Assembly: GCA_003254905.1 (NCBI GenBank)
Contig: QANU01073111.1
Coordinates: forward strand, 149,999-213,998
Origin: Nissolia schottii
Taxonomy: Eukaryota > Streptophyta > Magnoliopsida > Fabales > Fabaceae
Direction: 5' to 3'
Length of the DNA stretch: 64,000 nt
Positions 24,296-36,796 of this stretch are shown one piece after another. The position numbers and the translations under genes were made by a program. Numbering within the stretch: the first letter of the stretch is position 1; the number at the start of each line of letters is the position of its first letter. The notes below the pieces were generated by a model. The model was not told where the DNA came from and made no database searches. It saw only the letters and a program-made list of their open reading frames with translations.

Positions 24296-24420
24296 GATTA
24301 AAGAAAATTTAGTAATAATTATTAATAAAATTAGTAATATTAATAATTTTATTACTACTACTACTACTAATAATAATAATAATTTTTGAGATTTAAGAAA
24401 ATAAATATTAATTTTATGTA
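24296..24420. repeat. TAA/TAC microsatellite, right of the plastid insert
   Basis: Runs of ACT and AAT trinucleotides at about 24349-24382 inside an A/T-only block resembling the one at 19920-20280. It marks the right edge of the plastid insertion. Confidence 0.75.
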
Positions 24421-25573
24421 AATTATATTCAAATATGAGTTTAATGTGTGTAGTGATCAATTTTTTTTCATTTTTTAGAGGTATTTTTGGTAAGACAAAA
24501 AATATTCTCAAGAACATTAATGTCAACCAATCGTATAAATAGTTCATTCCTAAATATATTTTGTAAGATTATTCAGAGTTTAATAAGTGAACTAAACATT
24601 TAAAAGTCATTATTGGCAATAACATTCTTAAGAATGTTTACGAGAATGTATATTGATTCTGCGAACCGCACATCCCCTAAATGTTCCTTGAGATTTTATA
24701 GTGGCTGTGCCATCAGTCCGGGCAAAAATTTCAAGGTATAGGTTTAGATTTGAGAAATTGGGCCAAACTTGACAAAAGGAAAAAAAATTCATGTGTATGG
24801 TGAGGTGGGCCTGGATGATGAATGGAGAATTTGGACTGATTACCTACGTTGTGGACCAATATATCAGAGTTGACTGACTTCTTCAATCTTTGCAGTCTTC
24901 TCGCTAAGTAAAGAGTTTCAAAGAGATGCTTATAACATCTACAGTCTGCTAGTATTTGTTGATAAATTCTTACATGGTACAACACACAAAATATAATAAA
25001 AGTGTATTCTATCATTAGAAATTCAAAAGCACTTGGTTGAATTCACAATATAACTGGATATAATCTACTTTTATTATTATGTGTGCACTTAAATATAATG
25101 TATTAGTTTTGTGATTATATAAGAATTTTTCTAGTATTTGTTAGCTGTCTTAATTTTTTGAGAAATTATTTTTCCAATTGATATCCACCAAATCTAGTAT
25201 ATATTTAACTTCCTCGATAAGCGACTATAATTTATATACTAATACTAATTAAAAAATTGCTAGCGGTGGGTTAATTAAAAAAAAACCAATTAACTAATTA
25301 AAAAACGAAGACTTGAAGCGATCGGGCATTCTACAAGGTCAATCGGGATTACCGAAGAAAGGAAAAAACATGGTTAACATTTAAAATCTGATTGGTGATG
25401 TCTATGTCATAGGCTATGATCGATGTAGACTGCCATTGGCCTACGACAGCGATATTAATATGTTGTTGTTTTGAAGTTTATACTTGTAAGATACCTTAAT
25501 AACCTTTGAACCGTCTACACGTTTTTGCTAGATGCAGATTTTTTTTTCGGGTGATTTTTTAAATATTTTATTA
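24421..25573. other. A/T-rich spacer, nothing recognised
   Basis: No gene or bordered repeat is evident. The minus-strand frame at 24731-25015 has no recognisable domain. A short palindrome CATTCTTAAGAATG lies near 24622. Confidence 0.5.
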
Positions 25574-25914
25574 AGTAAATACTTCATGGTGCGTAATTTA
25601 TCTATTTTTGGTAATATTTACAACTAAATTTATTAAAATTTTTTTATCATTTCATGATTTAATATGATATATCAATGAATTATTATGATGTAATTTGATA
25701 AATTAATACTTTTCAATCCAATATTTGTAGATATCTGTATCGTAAACTCAAATGGTTCGCAAATCTCAAACTTCTTATAAATTATCTCTTTCAATGATTT
25801 GATTAATGAAAAGTTTATTACATCATAAAAATTATAAAATAATAACAAAATTTGATAAATTTAGTTATAAAAATTATCAAAAATTAATAAATGATGTTGC
25901 ATAGAGTATTTACC
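25574..25914. mobile_element. Foldback MITE-like element, copy 1
   Basis: The ends are inverted repeats of roughly 60-100 bases: AGTAAATACTTCATG at the left and GTATTTACC at the right, with matching inner words ACAACTAAATTTAT and ATAAATTTAGTTAT. No coding frame. A diverged relative in the same orientation lies at about 27110-27390, sharing ATTTAATATGATA, AATATTTGTGG/AG, TATAAATTA and CAATGATTT-type segments. The superfamily is not assigned. Confidence 0.6.
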
Positions 25915-27109
25915 TCACAAGGTAAATAAGTAACCACCTTTAATTTTTATACGCTGTATTTATAATTTGGGTTTCGCTTAGCCCTAATTAAGGAAGTATA
26001 TAAGAAAAGTTTGATTGAACAAGTAACTTTTCATCGAAGGTAACCAAAAATAAAATAAAACTTATCCGCAAAACTCTAATAAAATTAATAGATGAGACTC
26101 GAACCTAATCACGTATCTAATACGCGCCAATGATAGTACCCCATGGCCCATGGTGCACCAACACTTCCAAGGGAGTAATTTGATATCCAAAAAGTAAATT
26201 TTATTATTTAATATTTTAAATTGATAACAAAGTGATTTAAGAACAATTGTGTACGGTAAAATAATTAGTTAGAATGTTAACAAAATCTAGAGATAATTAC
26301 GATGTAAAATAAAATGGGAAGGGGTATCAATTGACTTTGAAAGGAAAAAATGTAAGGTTAAAAATTATTTTTTCAAAAATTTAAGCTACTAGGCGGAGAT
26401 AATTTAATAATTTTATACGTGTTTTTCACATTCATTTCACGTAAGAGCATGGCCTGCAACATGGATAGATTTTGGAAATAAAAGCACTTATACAAATTAT
26501 TTATTTTACAACGTGGTGGACTTGTGGTAAATTAATAAACGTCACAGCATCGTCATGTGATGACGTGATGTTCATTCCATTTGAGAAGCATCACATGCAA
26601 TCACTTTACAAATATGCCAAAAGTAACAGCTGGTCTGTACACGTCAGTATTAATTTTTAATTGTTTTAAAGTAGACCATTTGAGAAATATATTATATGCA
26701 TTTTTTTAAAAAAATATCATGACAATTTACCTCTTATTAATTATTGGTAAAATATCATTAGTGTGAATGTCATTAAAATTTTATGTAATAATAAATAAAT
26801 AATAAATTTGCATGGTATTAAACATTTAATTAGTTTATATAAGACAATTCTCATGATATAATTTTATAGAAAAGTCTTCATAAATATCTATTGAATTTTT
26901 ATGGTAACTTTTTTTTTAAATGAAAAAGGGGTTCATCCAAGCAACAACAATAACTATCCCCTGCTGTTTATCTCTTAATCATGTATGTTTCCTTTGTCTT
27001 CTCAATCAACTGCTGTTTATCTCTTTGTATAATTTAATTATTTAATTATATTAAGAAAATTTGGTTTTTCTGTGTTTTGTGGGGTCTTTCTCTATCCATA
27101 TTAAATTTT
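25915..27109. other. A/T-rich spacer, nothing recognised
   Basis: No supported gene. The plus frame at 26472-26660 is short and domain-free. Confidence 0.5.
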
Positions 27110-27390
27110 TTTATTTTTAATTTTTTTTAAAATCAAACTCATAAAATTTTGTTATTTTATGATTTGACGTAGTATACCAATATGTCGTATAATTTAATAT
27201 GATAAATTAATAAATTTTAATATAATATTTGTGGGGATATATAATATAAGCTTCAATGATCTTTAAATATGTAATTTTTTTATAAATTAGTTATTTTAAT
27301 GATTTAATAAGATTATATAAAACATAAACTAACGACAAAATTTAATTTTAAAATTTACAAAAATGATAAATTTAGTAAAGAGACGTAAAT
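27110..27390. repeat. Diverged relative of the 25574-25914 element
   Basis: Same order of motifs as the foldback element at 25574-25914, but more diverged and with less clear ends. Considered a degraded second copy. Confidence 0.4.
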
Positions 27391-27599
27391 AATGTGAAAA
27401 TCCATGGTTGAGGAGAGAAAAAGTTGAGACGAAGAGATGAATTATATCAAAGATCGCGCTGCTAGAACGAGAAAGAAACCAAATATGACGGTTGAGTAGA
27501 ACTGAAAATCAGATCATTAGTAACACGAATAGAGAGAAAACAAATCGCTGGAACAAATCTGATAGAGATGAGATTAGATAGAGATACTTAGGAATTTAA

Positions 27600-27886
27600 C
27601 GATTTTGTGATTTTCAATTACAAGATTGGGAATGTTAAACATCGTGGAAAAACAGATAAATGAGGCACTGAAAAATATAGGAAAAAGATAGATAACAGAG
27701 AAATAACAATTGTATTATCTGAGAGTTAATGTGTTATTTGTGTTTCTTTACATCGGAGGCTGAGCCTATTTATAGGCTGAAGACTCAACGGCTAAAACAC
27801 AACAGCCAAAAATAAATCACAATCAAATCAAATTAAACATAATGTATATCAAATCAAATCAAATATAATATATATTATTCTTAACA
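27600..27886 (-). repeat. Possible solo or truncated LTR, minus strand
   Basis: Read on the minus strand it starts TGTTAAGAATAATA. It has a TATA box CCTATAAATAGGC (plus 27766-27779), then a transcribed-leader-like stretch. This layout resembles plant LTRs. No primer-binding site or partner LTR was found, so the inner end is uncertain. Confidence 0.35.
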
Positions 27887-28316
27887 GGGAAAGTGGTGCA
27901 TTAGAAATTTACGAAAGAGGATATATGATTGTGTTTGGAAATAGAGAAAATAAAAGAAAATGGGACAGAAAAGGAAAAAAAAAAAAAAAAGAGTTTCACG
28001 AACTCAGAAAGTGTAACAGATTTTTTTTTTTTGTTGAATAGTATTGCTTTGATATTATGTAAAAATTCACGATAGAGGAGAGAAACATATAAAATAGAGA
28101 AAGTGAAAACTGAATCTTCTCAATAGAATTCAAAAATGAGGAAAGAAAGAGTAATTTAAGTGATGATAAAGCCTTATATAAGCATCTAACTTGTTACTAA
28201 AATTTACTAATCAATTAACACAATTTCTGACAAATACCCGGCTATCGAGAGAAACCGCCTTAAAAAAATTGTATATCATTTTCCAGTTTTCGAATACTAT
28301 ATATAGGTTGAGTCCT

Positions 28317-28530
28317 GTTACACGTACACAAAAAAATATATACCATACATACACCTTATACTTATATACATAAAGTTTGTGTTTTAATGTCTGTAATGTT
28401 TGTGCACTTAATTAAGTATAATTGAGAATATCATCTATAAGTTTGTAATGTTTGTACACTCATGAGAATAAAATTTGTGCATTATTAATGGTGTAGGTAT
28501 GAGTATATAAAATTGAGTGTACATATAATA
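28317..28530 (-). mobile_element. MITE-like element, copy 2 of 2
   Basis: Inverted relative of the element at 5250-5465, beginning GTTACACGTACAC and ending GAGTGTACATATAAT. Same length class and the same internal order when reversed. No coding content. Confidence 0.6.
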
Positions 28531-29219
28531 TTTGTTATATAGATTTCCCACAATCAAATCTCAAAGCAGGGATTTTAGTGAGCATCAGTTTCTGCCAGAC
28601 TCTCACTTGAAAACTTAATGGGGGAAGCGGAAAATTTCCATAAAAAAAGCATCGTATAAATAAATTTAATGTGATGTCGAGGGTTGTCTCAAAAGTACAA
28701 TTGTAGTAATTTGTAAGTCATTATAAAAACGTGTAGCTAGTGTCTAGCTTTAAATTTTAATGTTTTTTTTTAAAAAGAAAACAATGAACAACTTCATTGA
28801 TGAATGGTTCAACATGATAGGGGAAGCAAGAGAACAGTACAAACATTTAAAACAATGGTTAAATATATTTTCAATTCCTAAAAAATTATAAATATTGTGT
28901 TTTATCTTTGACAATTTTTTTGGATAGAATTTAGGTTAAATTAGATTATTAATTGTTAACATGACAGTTAACTTAACAATGTGATAGACTACGTGTCCAT
29001 ACAAAATTAAGACATGACATTGCACGTGACCTGCCATGTGACCAAGTCACTGTCACACACAACTTGATGGCAGAGACTAAAGTCTACCAAAAAAAATTGT
29101 TAAGAACTATTTCCTAACAATTTTTTTTCAAGAATAAAATACAATTTATAATTTTTCAATGACTAAAAATATATTTAACCTTTAAAACAATCATTGAGAT
29201 TAATCCCACATCCTTTACA
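28531..29219. other. A/T-rich spacer, nothing recognised
   Basis: No gene or bordered repeat seen. Confidence 0.5.
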
Positions 29220-29690
29220 ATACTCTTGTTACACACAATTCCGATGTACCGAGATAGTACGCAACTCTAACTTTGGGTTAGATCCAAGAGTTTCATGGTG
29301 GTGTTGAGCAATATCCTTGGCCGACAAGGGTGGTACATGCAAAAGGTACTCTGACGCCCAAGTCAATATGTGAGTAAATTATGAGGTGATAATGATATGA
29401 GATTTACCTTATGGAGTAACAGGAGGTCATTTTTATAGTATAAGTATGAACGCTTATGATTCTATAACATTCATAAGCTTTATGAGGCTTTATGTTGCAT
29501 TATGTAATGCTCATAACCCTTATGAGGATTTATGTCGGATTCCGCAATGTTCATAATGCTTGCAAGCCATTAAGCGGGGCGAGGATGAGAGACTTGGTTG
29601 AACGTCTAGTCATGTATATCGAGTTTAAGTCCTTGTTAGATCTAGTCCGTAACAACTCTCTTCGTCCATTTTTTGTCGTCGCTTTTTAAA
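29220..29690. repeat. Dispersed repeat, copy 1 of a direct pair
   Basis: Shares a colinear series of words with 30960-31410: TACTCTGACGC(C/T)CAAGTCA, TATGAG(T/G) around a GTAATAATGA-like stretch, TTTATG(A/T)GGATTTATGTC-like, GGTTGAACG/AGTTGAACGG, GTCATATATATTGA-like and CTAAGTC(C/T)TTG. The class is unknown; it could be two diverged LTR fragments or non-coding transposon copies. Confidence 0.55.
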
Positions 29691-30959
29691 CAAAAATTTG
29701 TTTATTGCGTCATATGATCAAGTTAATTGCCACATCAGTAGTTAACGGTTCAACATAATAATAAAAACTAAATCCTTAAAAAAAATTATGAGGAGCGATT
29801 TTTTTAAAAAAAATTATAAAAAATAAAACATAAAATTTGTAAGAGATTAAAAATATTTCTTTAAAAAAAATACTGATACATAGACATGACAATTAGGGAA
29901 GGAAAAAAAAAAAAAAAGCAAGAAAGAGAGGAGGGAGATAGAGGGTACGTATTAGTTGGCTCTATAATTTGGCTGTACTAAATATCTTTTCTGTTACTAT
30001 GCACAAGTCAAATGAATGATGAGAATGAAATATTTAAGGTTCGTAGACTTGTTGGCTCATTTTTTGGTAAAAGGTTAAAACCACATTCGATCAGAACGAA
30101 ATAAAGTGAGATGCTGTTTGGGTGATGGCCCCTTGAAAACACATTTCGACCTTCGACCCAAGTCAAGAGGTCATGTCCGAAGACTCGTCGATTCTGGGAA
30201 AGATCATGCAAAAAATCATCTCAGGCTAAATAGAATTATATTTAATCATATCATAAAAGAAAAAAATATAAAAACTTAAATTGTGATTTATTAATTTTAA
30301 GAATGTTCTACTTATTTTAAAAAATTATATATTATTTTTAGAATATAATGAAACATTACCATATTAACATAAGAAAATTTATTTCTGCCATTTCAAGCTA
30401 AGGAAAAAGACCAAACGTGGCTACAAAAAGTACCCCACAAAAGAGAATTGGCACATGCATGATGATGAGTTTTTATTGATAATATTCATCAGTGTACCTT
30501 TCTAGAACCGACTAATAAATGAACACCACCCATTCACACGGAGTGGACAGATTCAGCTATGCTCAAGTTATGTTGAAGAACTCTTCTCGTGACTCGTGTG
30601 AGTCTTCGAACCAAACCATACGTTGCGTAGTGCAAGCCACTGCCCTTGTCTCTGAAGTTGAACTTGTCCTACTCCACCAATGGTGACTTAATAGACTCAT
30701 ATTATAATCAAAAGTAGAGTTATTTATTACTTATTCTATGATATATTATATTGACTTATATTTTATTTATTGATTATATATATTAGATAATAATTGAGAT
30801 TTTAATAGAGTAAAAATTTTGTTAGAATCCAACCAAATTATTATGGATATATGACTAGTATAATATATGATGCATAATGAATACATTTAATATTTTTTAG
30901 TATTTAACACGTTTTATCAATATATTATTCATAATAATTGTTTTGTGGATAAGACGCTC
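29691..30959. other. A/T-rich spacer, nothing recognised
   Basis: No supported gene. The minus frame 30008-30211 lacks a recognisable domain. Confidence 0.5.
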
Positions 30960-31410
30960 TAACACTATCTCCCATGATGAGAGGGGTGTATGTAGGTTTT
31001 GATCCTTTGATATGAGTGATTCGAACAAATGGAGATAGATTGCGACTCTTACCTCGTGCAAGGCACAAAATCTCTTGAGATGGTGTCACATGGTGGTCCA
31101 ACCGATGTTGGATATAGTGGGGCGTAAAAATTACTCTGACGCTCAAGTCAGTGTATGAGTGATATGGAGTAATAATGAGTAAGAAACATATCTTATAGAA
31201 TAGCAATAATCACTCTTTTTTGGTCTAGGTGTAGACGTTTAATATTCTATTATAAGTTTTATGAGAATTTATGTCAGATCCCACGACGTTGGCTTATAAC
31301 GCTCACAATTAATTAAGTCAAGCAAGAATGAGATACAGTTGAACGGTTTGGTCAAGTCATCTTGTCATATATATTGAACCTAAGTCTTTGTCATATTTAA
31401 TGTGTAATAA
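30960..31410. repeat. Dispersed repeat, copy 2 of a direct pair
   Basis: Diverged relative of 29220-29690 in the same orientation, about 1.7 kb downstream, with many substitutions and small indels. Confidence 0.55.
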
Positions 31411-32399
31411 ATGCTTTTATTGATAAAAAATAAAATGAAGTGCACGCATTACACATGATAAACTGCTATTACATTACTAGAAAAATGTTCTTCTAAAATT
31501 TAAAAATACTTTGTATAGTGTACTACAGTACTCAAGCGAAACTTGAGCCCTAAAAAATGCATGTAACAAAGGTAGCCCTGCTCTTGGAAGATAATCTAGA
31601 GGGCATAGTCTGATTTATTGCCCATTTTGGACCACATATCGATGATAATAAGCATGTGCATGCAGGCTTATGCAAGATATGCTGCTGGAGTATTCCTATG
31701 TAGGAAAGTTTTTCATGGGTTGTAATCATATGCGACCGTCGTATAATGTTTTTTTTTTCTTTTTCAATTCATATAATTTAAAAGACTTTGTCCTGGTGTT
31801 TTCGTAAGGAATCCGAGGATGCAACAGGTAAGGGGGAATGTGCGGGCATGTTTAAATGGATCTCATCCACATGTTTTTATGCATTGTATTGCTCCACGTA
31901 CTCTTTTTTTTTAAATGTGTAAAACCAATTTTATATTCAACCTCGTATTTTATATCATCATTATGCAATCTGTATTTTACGCCAACATATCCACACGCAA
32001 CTCCAACATAATCTCATGCGACTTTTCACTCACTTTCAGCCAGTTATTAAACCCTCAGCTCTCTCAGAGAATGCAACCCTTGGTTCGTCTTCACCAAACA
32101 TTGTTTTTGCGTTATTCATTTTCTGCAGAATCAATATAAAACATAATCATATCAGTCGTGAAGTTTGATGGTGATCATAATTTGTCGATTGAATATGATC
32201 ATCAATTCCAAAAAATGAATGAGTTTGGTAATGAATTAATTTGAGGTCCAATTTCATCAACGGATTATGCTGATCAAATAGATGTAATGAATGGTGTTTA
32301 ACCACTCGATCATATTTTTTGTACTTGCCATTTTTGTGCCTTAAAGAAAAAAATTTCACAATAAAACATTGAAAAATACTCATTATCCACATGAGCCTA
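31411..32399. other. A/T-rich spacer, nothing firmly recognised
   Basis: Plus frame 31915-32139 ends in a short Arg/Ser-rich peptide (MQPLVRLHQTLFLRYSFSAES) that would suit a mitochondrial presequence, but no partner exon is apparent. Treated as a possible exon relic only. Confidence 0.35.
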
Positions 32400-32499
32400 T
32401 TATAACATTTTTAAAATGAGTCATTTTTATTATAAAGGGAATCAATTTAAATTAACTTCCAATTTTTTGTTTTAAAACAAAAGTCGATTTAAATCGGCT
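32400..32499. repeat. Left arm of an outer inverted repeat around the nested transposons
   Basis: Contains TTTTTATTATAAAGGGAATCAATTTAAATTAAC. The reverse complement of 40581-40690 contains TTTTTATTATAAAGAGAATTAATTTAAATTGGC. The two arms enclose the MITE and the gypsy element. Confidence 0.6.
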
Positions 32500-32507
32500 T
32501 TGTGTAT

Positions 32508-32883
32508 TGTTACGGACTGGGCCATAAAGGCCCATCCATGCGACCCGACCACCCAAGCCCAGATCCGCAGAGCCATCTTACCTGCTCGGGATAAGCCACC
32601 CTGAGATCCTCGGACAACCCACCACACGAGGAGTCGAGATATTCTCCCACCGTCGTGATACACGGAACAATCTCAACCACCTCAATTATAAAGTAGCCCG
32701 TACCCCAGGTATGAAGATCATCCAATTATCACTTACTATACTCCTTAAACCCTTGCTTACTTGAGCGTTGGAGTGTTTGCAGGTACCCACCGCAACGCGA
32801 GTCCTGAGATCGTGCCAGAGCATTCATCAGATCCCAGAGCTCCAGGATTCCAGAAAGTGTACCGAGGTGCATACTTCGGAACA
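32508..32883 (+). repeat. 5' LTR of the gypsy element
   Basis: 376 bases, from TGTTACGGACTGG to CTTCGGAACA, bounded TG...CA. I count about 23 differences from the 3' LTR over roughly 330 comparable bases. Confidence 0.92.
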
Positions 32884-32884
32884 T

Positions 32885-32902
32885 TGGCGCCGTCTGTGAG
32901 GA
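32885..32902 (+). other. Primer-binding site of the gypsy element
   Basis: TGGCGCCGTCTGTGAGGA begins one base after the 5' LTR. The TGGCGCCGT start is the usual plant gypsy primer site complementary to a tRNA 3' end. Confidence 0.8.
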
Positions 32903-32971
32903 ACTTTTTTACGGCATCCCACCTTTCCTTTGGAACCCGAAGCATTCATCAACATCATCATCACCAACACC

Positions 32972-33662
32972 ATGCCTCCGAAGAACACCAGGAAGACCTA
33001 CCGAGTGGTAAATTCCAGGGACACCAGCGCATCTACACCCGCCGATTCCCCTGTGGTTCCATCCCAAGCTCCGCCAGTGTCACAAGCTTCCCCAGCGCTG
33101 ACCACACCACCGATCCCTCCCGTGCCTTCACCTCCGCGTAGCCCACCGCAGGAACAATCTGCCCGAGATGACCTACCTCCCCCACCGGCCCTGGCTGACA
33201 TGGTCAGGACCCAACCTGAAAAGATCGCTCCCCTAGAAGCGGCCCTTAGCCAACTAGCAAGAATGGACGAGGAGCGGAGACAAAAGGAGCTCTGCGAAGC
33301 TGCAGAAAAGGCGAAGAAAAACGCTGATCAAAGGCGCCACTTTGACGGTTTTAACCGCAATGATGGCCGCAGCCAAGCCATCCATGACAGAGAAGCAGAA
33401 TCTGTCTACCGCAAGCGATCCGCGGAAGCTTTCCCTACCATGGAAAGAATCCACTCCGTCTAGAGAAGAACCCGAGGAAGGGATAACCATCCCTTCACAG
33501 AAGAGATCCTTGCCGCCATTCCCCCCAAAGGTTTTGGCCGCCAACTGACATGGAAGCATATGATGATACCTCGGACCCCCAGCACCACCTAGATGCCTTC
33601 GGACATCGGATGGTCCTGGACGGTGTCTCTGACGCCATCCAGTGCAAATCCTTTCTTGTAAC
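32972..33662 (+). pseudogene. gag remnant of the gypsy element
   Basis: From MPPKNTRK, a Pro/Ser-rich segment is followed by a charged coiled-coil-like segment (MDEERRQKELCEAAEKA), with a stop at 33461. In shifted frames the retrotransposon gag core is recognisable (FTEEILAAIPPK, then MEAYDDTSDPQHHLDAF and VSDAIQCKSFLVT). It breaks off where the foreign LTR begins. The intact protein would form the capsid-like particle. Confidence 0.8.
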
Positions 33663-35053
33663 TGATAAGTGTCAAATTTATACAATTTTTACCTAATGAA
33701 ATGACACTTGTTTGCTTATGTTTTAAAGAATTATCTAACTAAATTCCCCACTTTTGTAGGTTTAGGATATATTCTTACAAATGGATGCAAGCATAATAAT
33801 TAAGGAATAATCCAGAAGAATGGAGCAAAGGGCAAAAGAGGAAAAAAGAAGCAAAACGATGAAATCAGAAGCAGCCGCTCAACGGTAACCGAAGGCCGCT
33901 CAGCGTGCAAACGACAAGATCCGTTCAGCGGTAGTACCTGGGCCGCTCAACGATCGTACCCACCGGAGCCACTTGCAGCCAGCGCATTTATGACGCCAGC
34001 TGACGTCGCCTTGCAAAATAGGCGCCGCCCTGACAAGACGATGCCGCCTCTGCAAAAAGCTGCCGCCGTATTTATTACGACAACCTATAGCCGCCAGAAA
34101 AGACTAAACCACTTAGCGATAGACCCTTATCGCTCAGCAGATAAGGCTTTATCGCTCAGCGGTTGTGCCCTAACCGCTGAGAGGTGACCCCAAATTTTGC
34201 CTATAAATAAGAGGAAGGCTGAGGCTCAAAAATCATCCATCCCATCTTCCATCCAGCATTCATTCTTTTACATTTTCTATTGTACTTTAAAGTTTAGGTT
34301 AGTTTAGCAACAAAGAGGAGGCTGGTGAAGGAGCCAGAAGATCGAGGAAGCTCGACGACCGTTGTCATGATAGCGTGAGAACGTGTCATGGTAAGTGTCC
34401 ATAACCTTGCCTCTGAGATTCTCTTATAAGATGGATTTCTAATCCTATTGTTATTGGGATTTTGATGAATATTGTAGTATGATTGTATCCATGTAACTTT
34501 TTGCATATGAATCTATCAGTTTCTATGATTTGCTTGAATGATTTTATGCTTAATGCTTGTTTTAGCTTTGCTACCTAAAGCATGATTTCAAACTGTTTGA
34601 TTGCACGTGAGAGCGGCATCATAGGTTAGAACTAAATCAATTCATCTAATTCTTCATTGCCGTAACTGGAATGAAGGATTAGCCATTTTAACATTTGGAA
34701 TAACGCTGGTGTATTTTGTTAAGTTTGTGTGCAAAAGTGACAGCTTAATAAAGGAAACCTGATGATCTTTTCATGCGCGAAAGTGATGAACAAGTTAAGA
34801 ACTGGTGGCGGTCAATGAAATGATAATTTTGTTGTAATAAGTAACTGGATGCATGAAACTATAATAGGATTCAATTCCCAACAAGCTTCCGGATCTACCT
34901 CTGATTTGTTGCCTATTTATTTTTATGTTATTTATTTACTTATTTAAACTATCAAACCATTTACCAATCTTTCACCCTATTGTTTAATTGACACACTCAA
35001 GAATGATTTTTTTGCAACTCCCTGTGGATACGACTATACCCGACTATACTGCA
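33663..35053 (+). repeat. LTR of a second retrotransposon family, copy 1
   Basis: Starts TGATAAGTG, best end ACTATACTGCA. It matches 48619-49588 over most of that copy's length, including the motif-rich part, the CAAATTTTGCCT(A/G)TAAATA promoter-like segment, and GGAGGCT(G/T)GTGAAGGAGCCAG. No second LTR, gag or pol of this family is next to it. The flanks (GTAAC, ATTGG) do not form a target repeat. So it is either a solo LTR with a flanking deletion, or one side of an exchange that removed the gypsy protease/RT region. Confidence 0.75.
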
Positions 35054-35099
35054 ATTGGATCCCTCGAGGATCTGAAAGCTGTAAAGATGGATATATTAT

Positions 35100-36668
35100 T
35101 TAACGACGAGAGTGTAAAAAAGCTTTCAAAGTCGTCGGCGCAACAAACCTGTTGGTATGCAGCGACTCACAGATCGTGCCCAGGTTAAAGGCGAGTATCA
35201 GGCCAAGGACCCTAACCTACAACAATATCTGTCCCTGGTCACAAGGATGCTATCATCATTCAACAACCACGACATAAAACACGTACCACGGAAGGATAAC
35301 GAGCGAGCAGACACCCTGTCCAAATTAGCAAGCACCCGCCTCGGGGGAAACAACAAAACACTGATTCAAGAAACTCTCCATCACCCCTCGGTCTCAACCA
35401 GGGTAAACCACATTAACACGACGACCACCACAACTTGTTGGACCCATCCATCCCTAAAAGTCATCTGCGGAGAACAACTAGACCAGCCTACCGACAAGAA
35501 GATCATCAGGGATGCAGCCCGGTACACCTTGATTGGCGACCAGCTATACCGTCGATCCATCTCCTAACCTCTCCTGAAATGCGTAGGATCAAGAAGAACA
35601 TCACACGTCCTCGAAGAAGTGCACGAGGGATCCTGCGGACATCACATAGGCAGAAAAGCATTGACATTGAAGATACTCCGCGCAGGGTTCTATTGGCCCA
35701 CGCTCCAAAAGGACTCCGCAGAGTATGTAAAAAAATGTAGACGATGCCAGGAACACTCTCACTTCCATATCGCACCACCCTCGGAGCTGAAAACCTCGGT
35801 GGCCTCTTGACCATTCCAAAAATGGGGCACCGACATCCTCATACCATTCCCCCCGGCCACGGGCAAAGGAAGTTCCTCATCGTCACCGTAGATTACTTCA
35901 CCAAATGGATCGAAGCAGAACCCTTGGCCTCGATCACTTCAGTCCAATGCTAAAGGTTCGTATGGAACAATATTCTCACAAGATTCGGCATTCCAGAGAC
36001 CATAATCTCCGACAACGGAACACAATTCACGGCCAAAAAATTCACATCCTTTCTACACGGCTTTAAAATTAAACAGAGATTTTCATCCTTGGAACATCCC
36101 CTGACCAATGGGCAGGCCGAAGCCGCAAACAAAGTCATTCTGAGAGGACTGAAGAAGAGGCTTGACGTCTTAAATGGACTTTGAGCGGACGAGTTGGGGA
36201 GCGTATTATGGGCCTACCGCACGACCTCTCACTCGACCACCTCCCACACCCCGTTCCGCCTAGCCTACGGAAGTGAAGCCATGATCTCGGTCGAAGTCGG
36301 CCAAGAAAGCCTACGAGTACAGGTTTCATTCGCGGAAGAAAACGACCAACTAAGGTGAGAAGAAATCGACCTCATCGAAGAACAAAGAGAAGAAGCCCGC
36401 ATCCAAGAAGAGGCCGTCAAGACAAGGGTATCCCGGCGATACAACACAAAGGTCATCCCACGGACTTTCAAACCAGGAGACACCGTAATGAGACGAGCAG
36501 ACATCGATACGAGAACAGCAGGGCAAGGAAAACTCCACCCAAATTGGGAAGGCCCATACATCATAACGGAAAGCCTCAACCACGGAGCATACAAACTATC
36601 AACACTCGACAGCAGAGAAATACTGTGGACGTAGAACGCCACAAACCTCCGCGCATTTTACCTTTAAA
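35100..36668 (+). pseudogene. RNase H end and integrase of the gypsy element
   Basis: The RNase H end is seen as LLVCSDSQIV, then after a small frameshift VKGEYQAKDPNLQQYL and RKDNERADTLSKLAS. Integrase follows with an HHCC zinc finger (EGSCGHHIGRK ... CRRC, 35620-35750). The DDE core has D in TVDYFTKW, D in SDNGTQF and E in NGQAEA. A C-terminal chromatin- or DNA-binding part ends near LHPNWEGPYII. In-frame stops occur at 35951, 36182, 36356 and 36632. The intact enzyme would insert the DNA copy; this one is broken. Confidence 0.88.
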
Positions 36669-36796
36669 ATTTTTCTGACAATTTTGACACTCTGTACCAT
36701 CAAGCTACCTGACCTTTATCAAATACAAATATCATTTACAGCATCCTCAAACATGGTCTCAACTATTATACATACAAATGTCCCGCGTAAATATAC

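Noticed and set aside
33990-34187. 65-codon frame within the foreign LTR
   Set aside because: Lies in the LTR promoter region and is not kept in the second copy.
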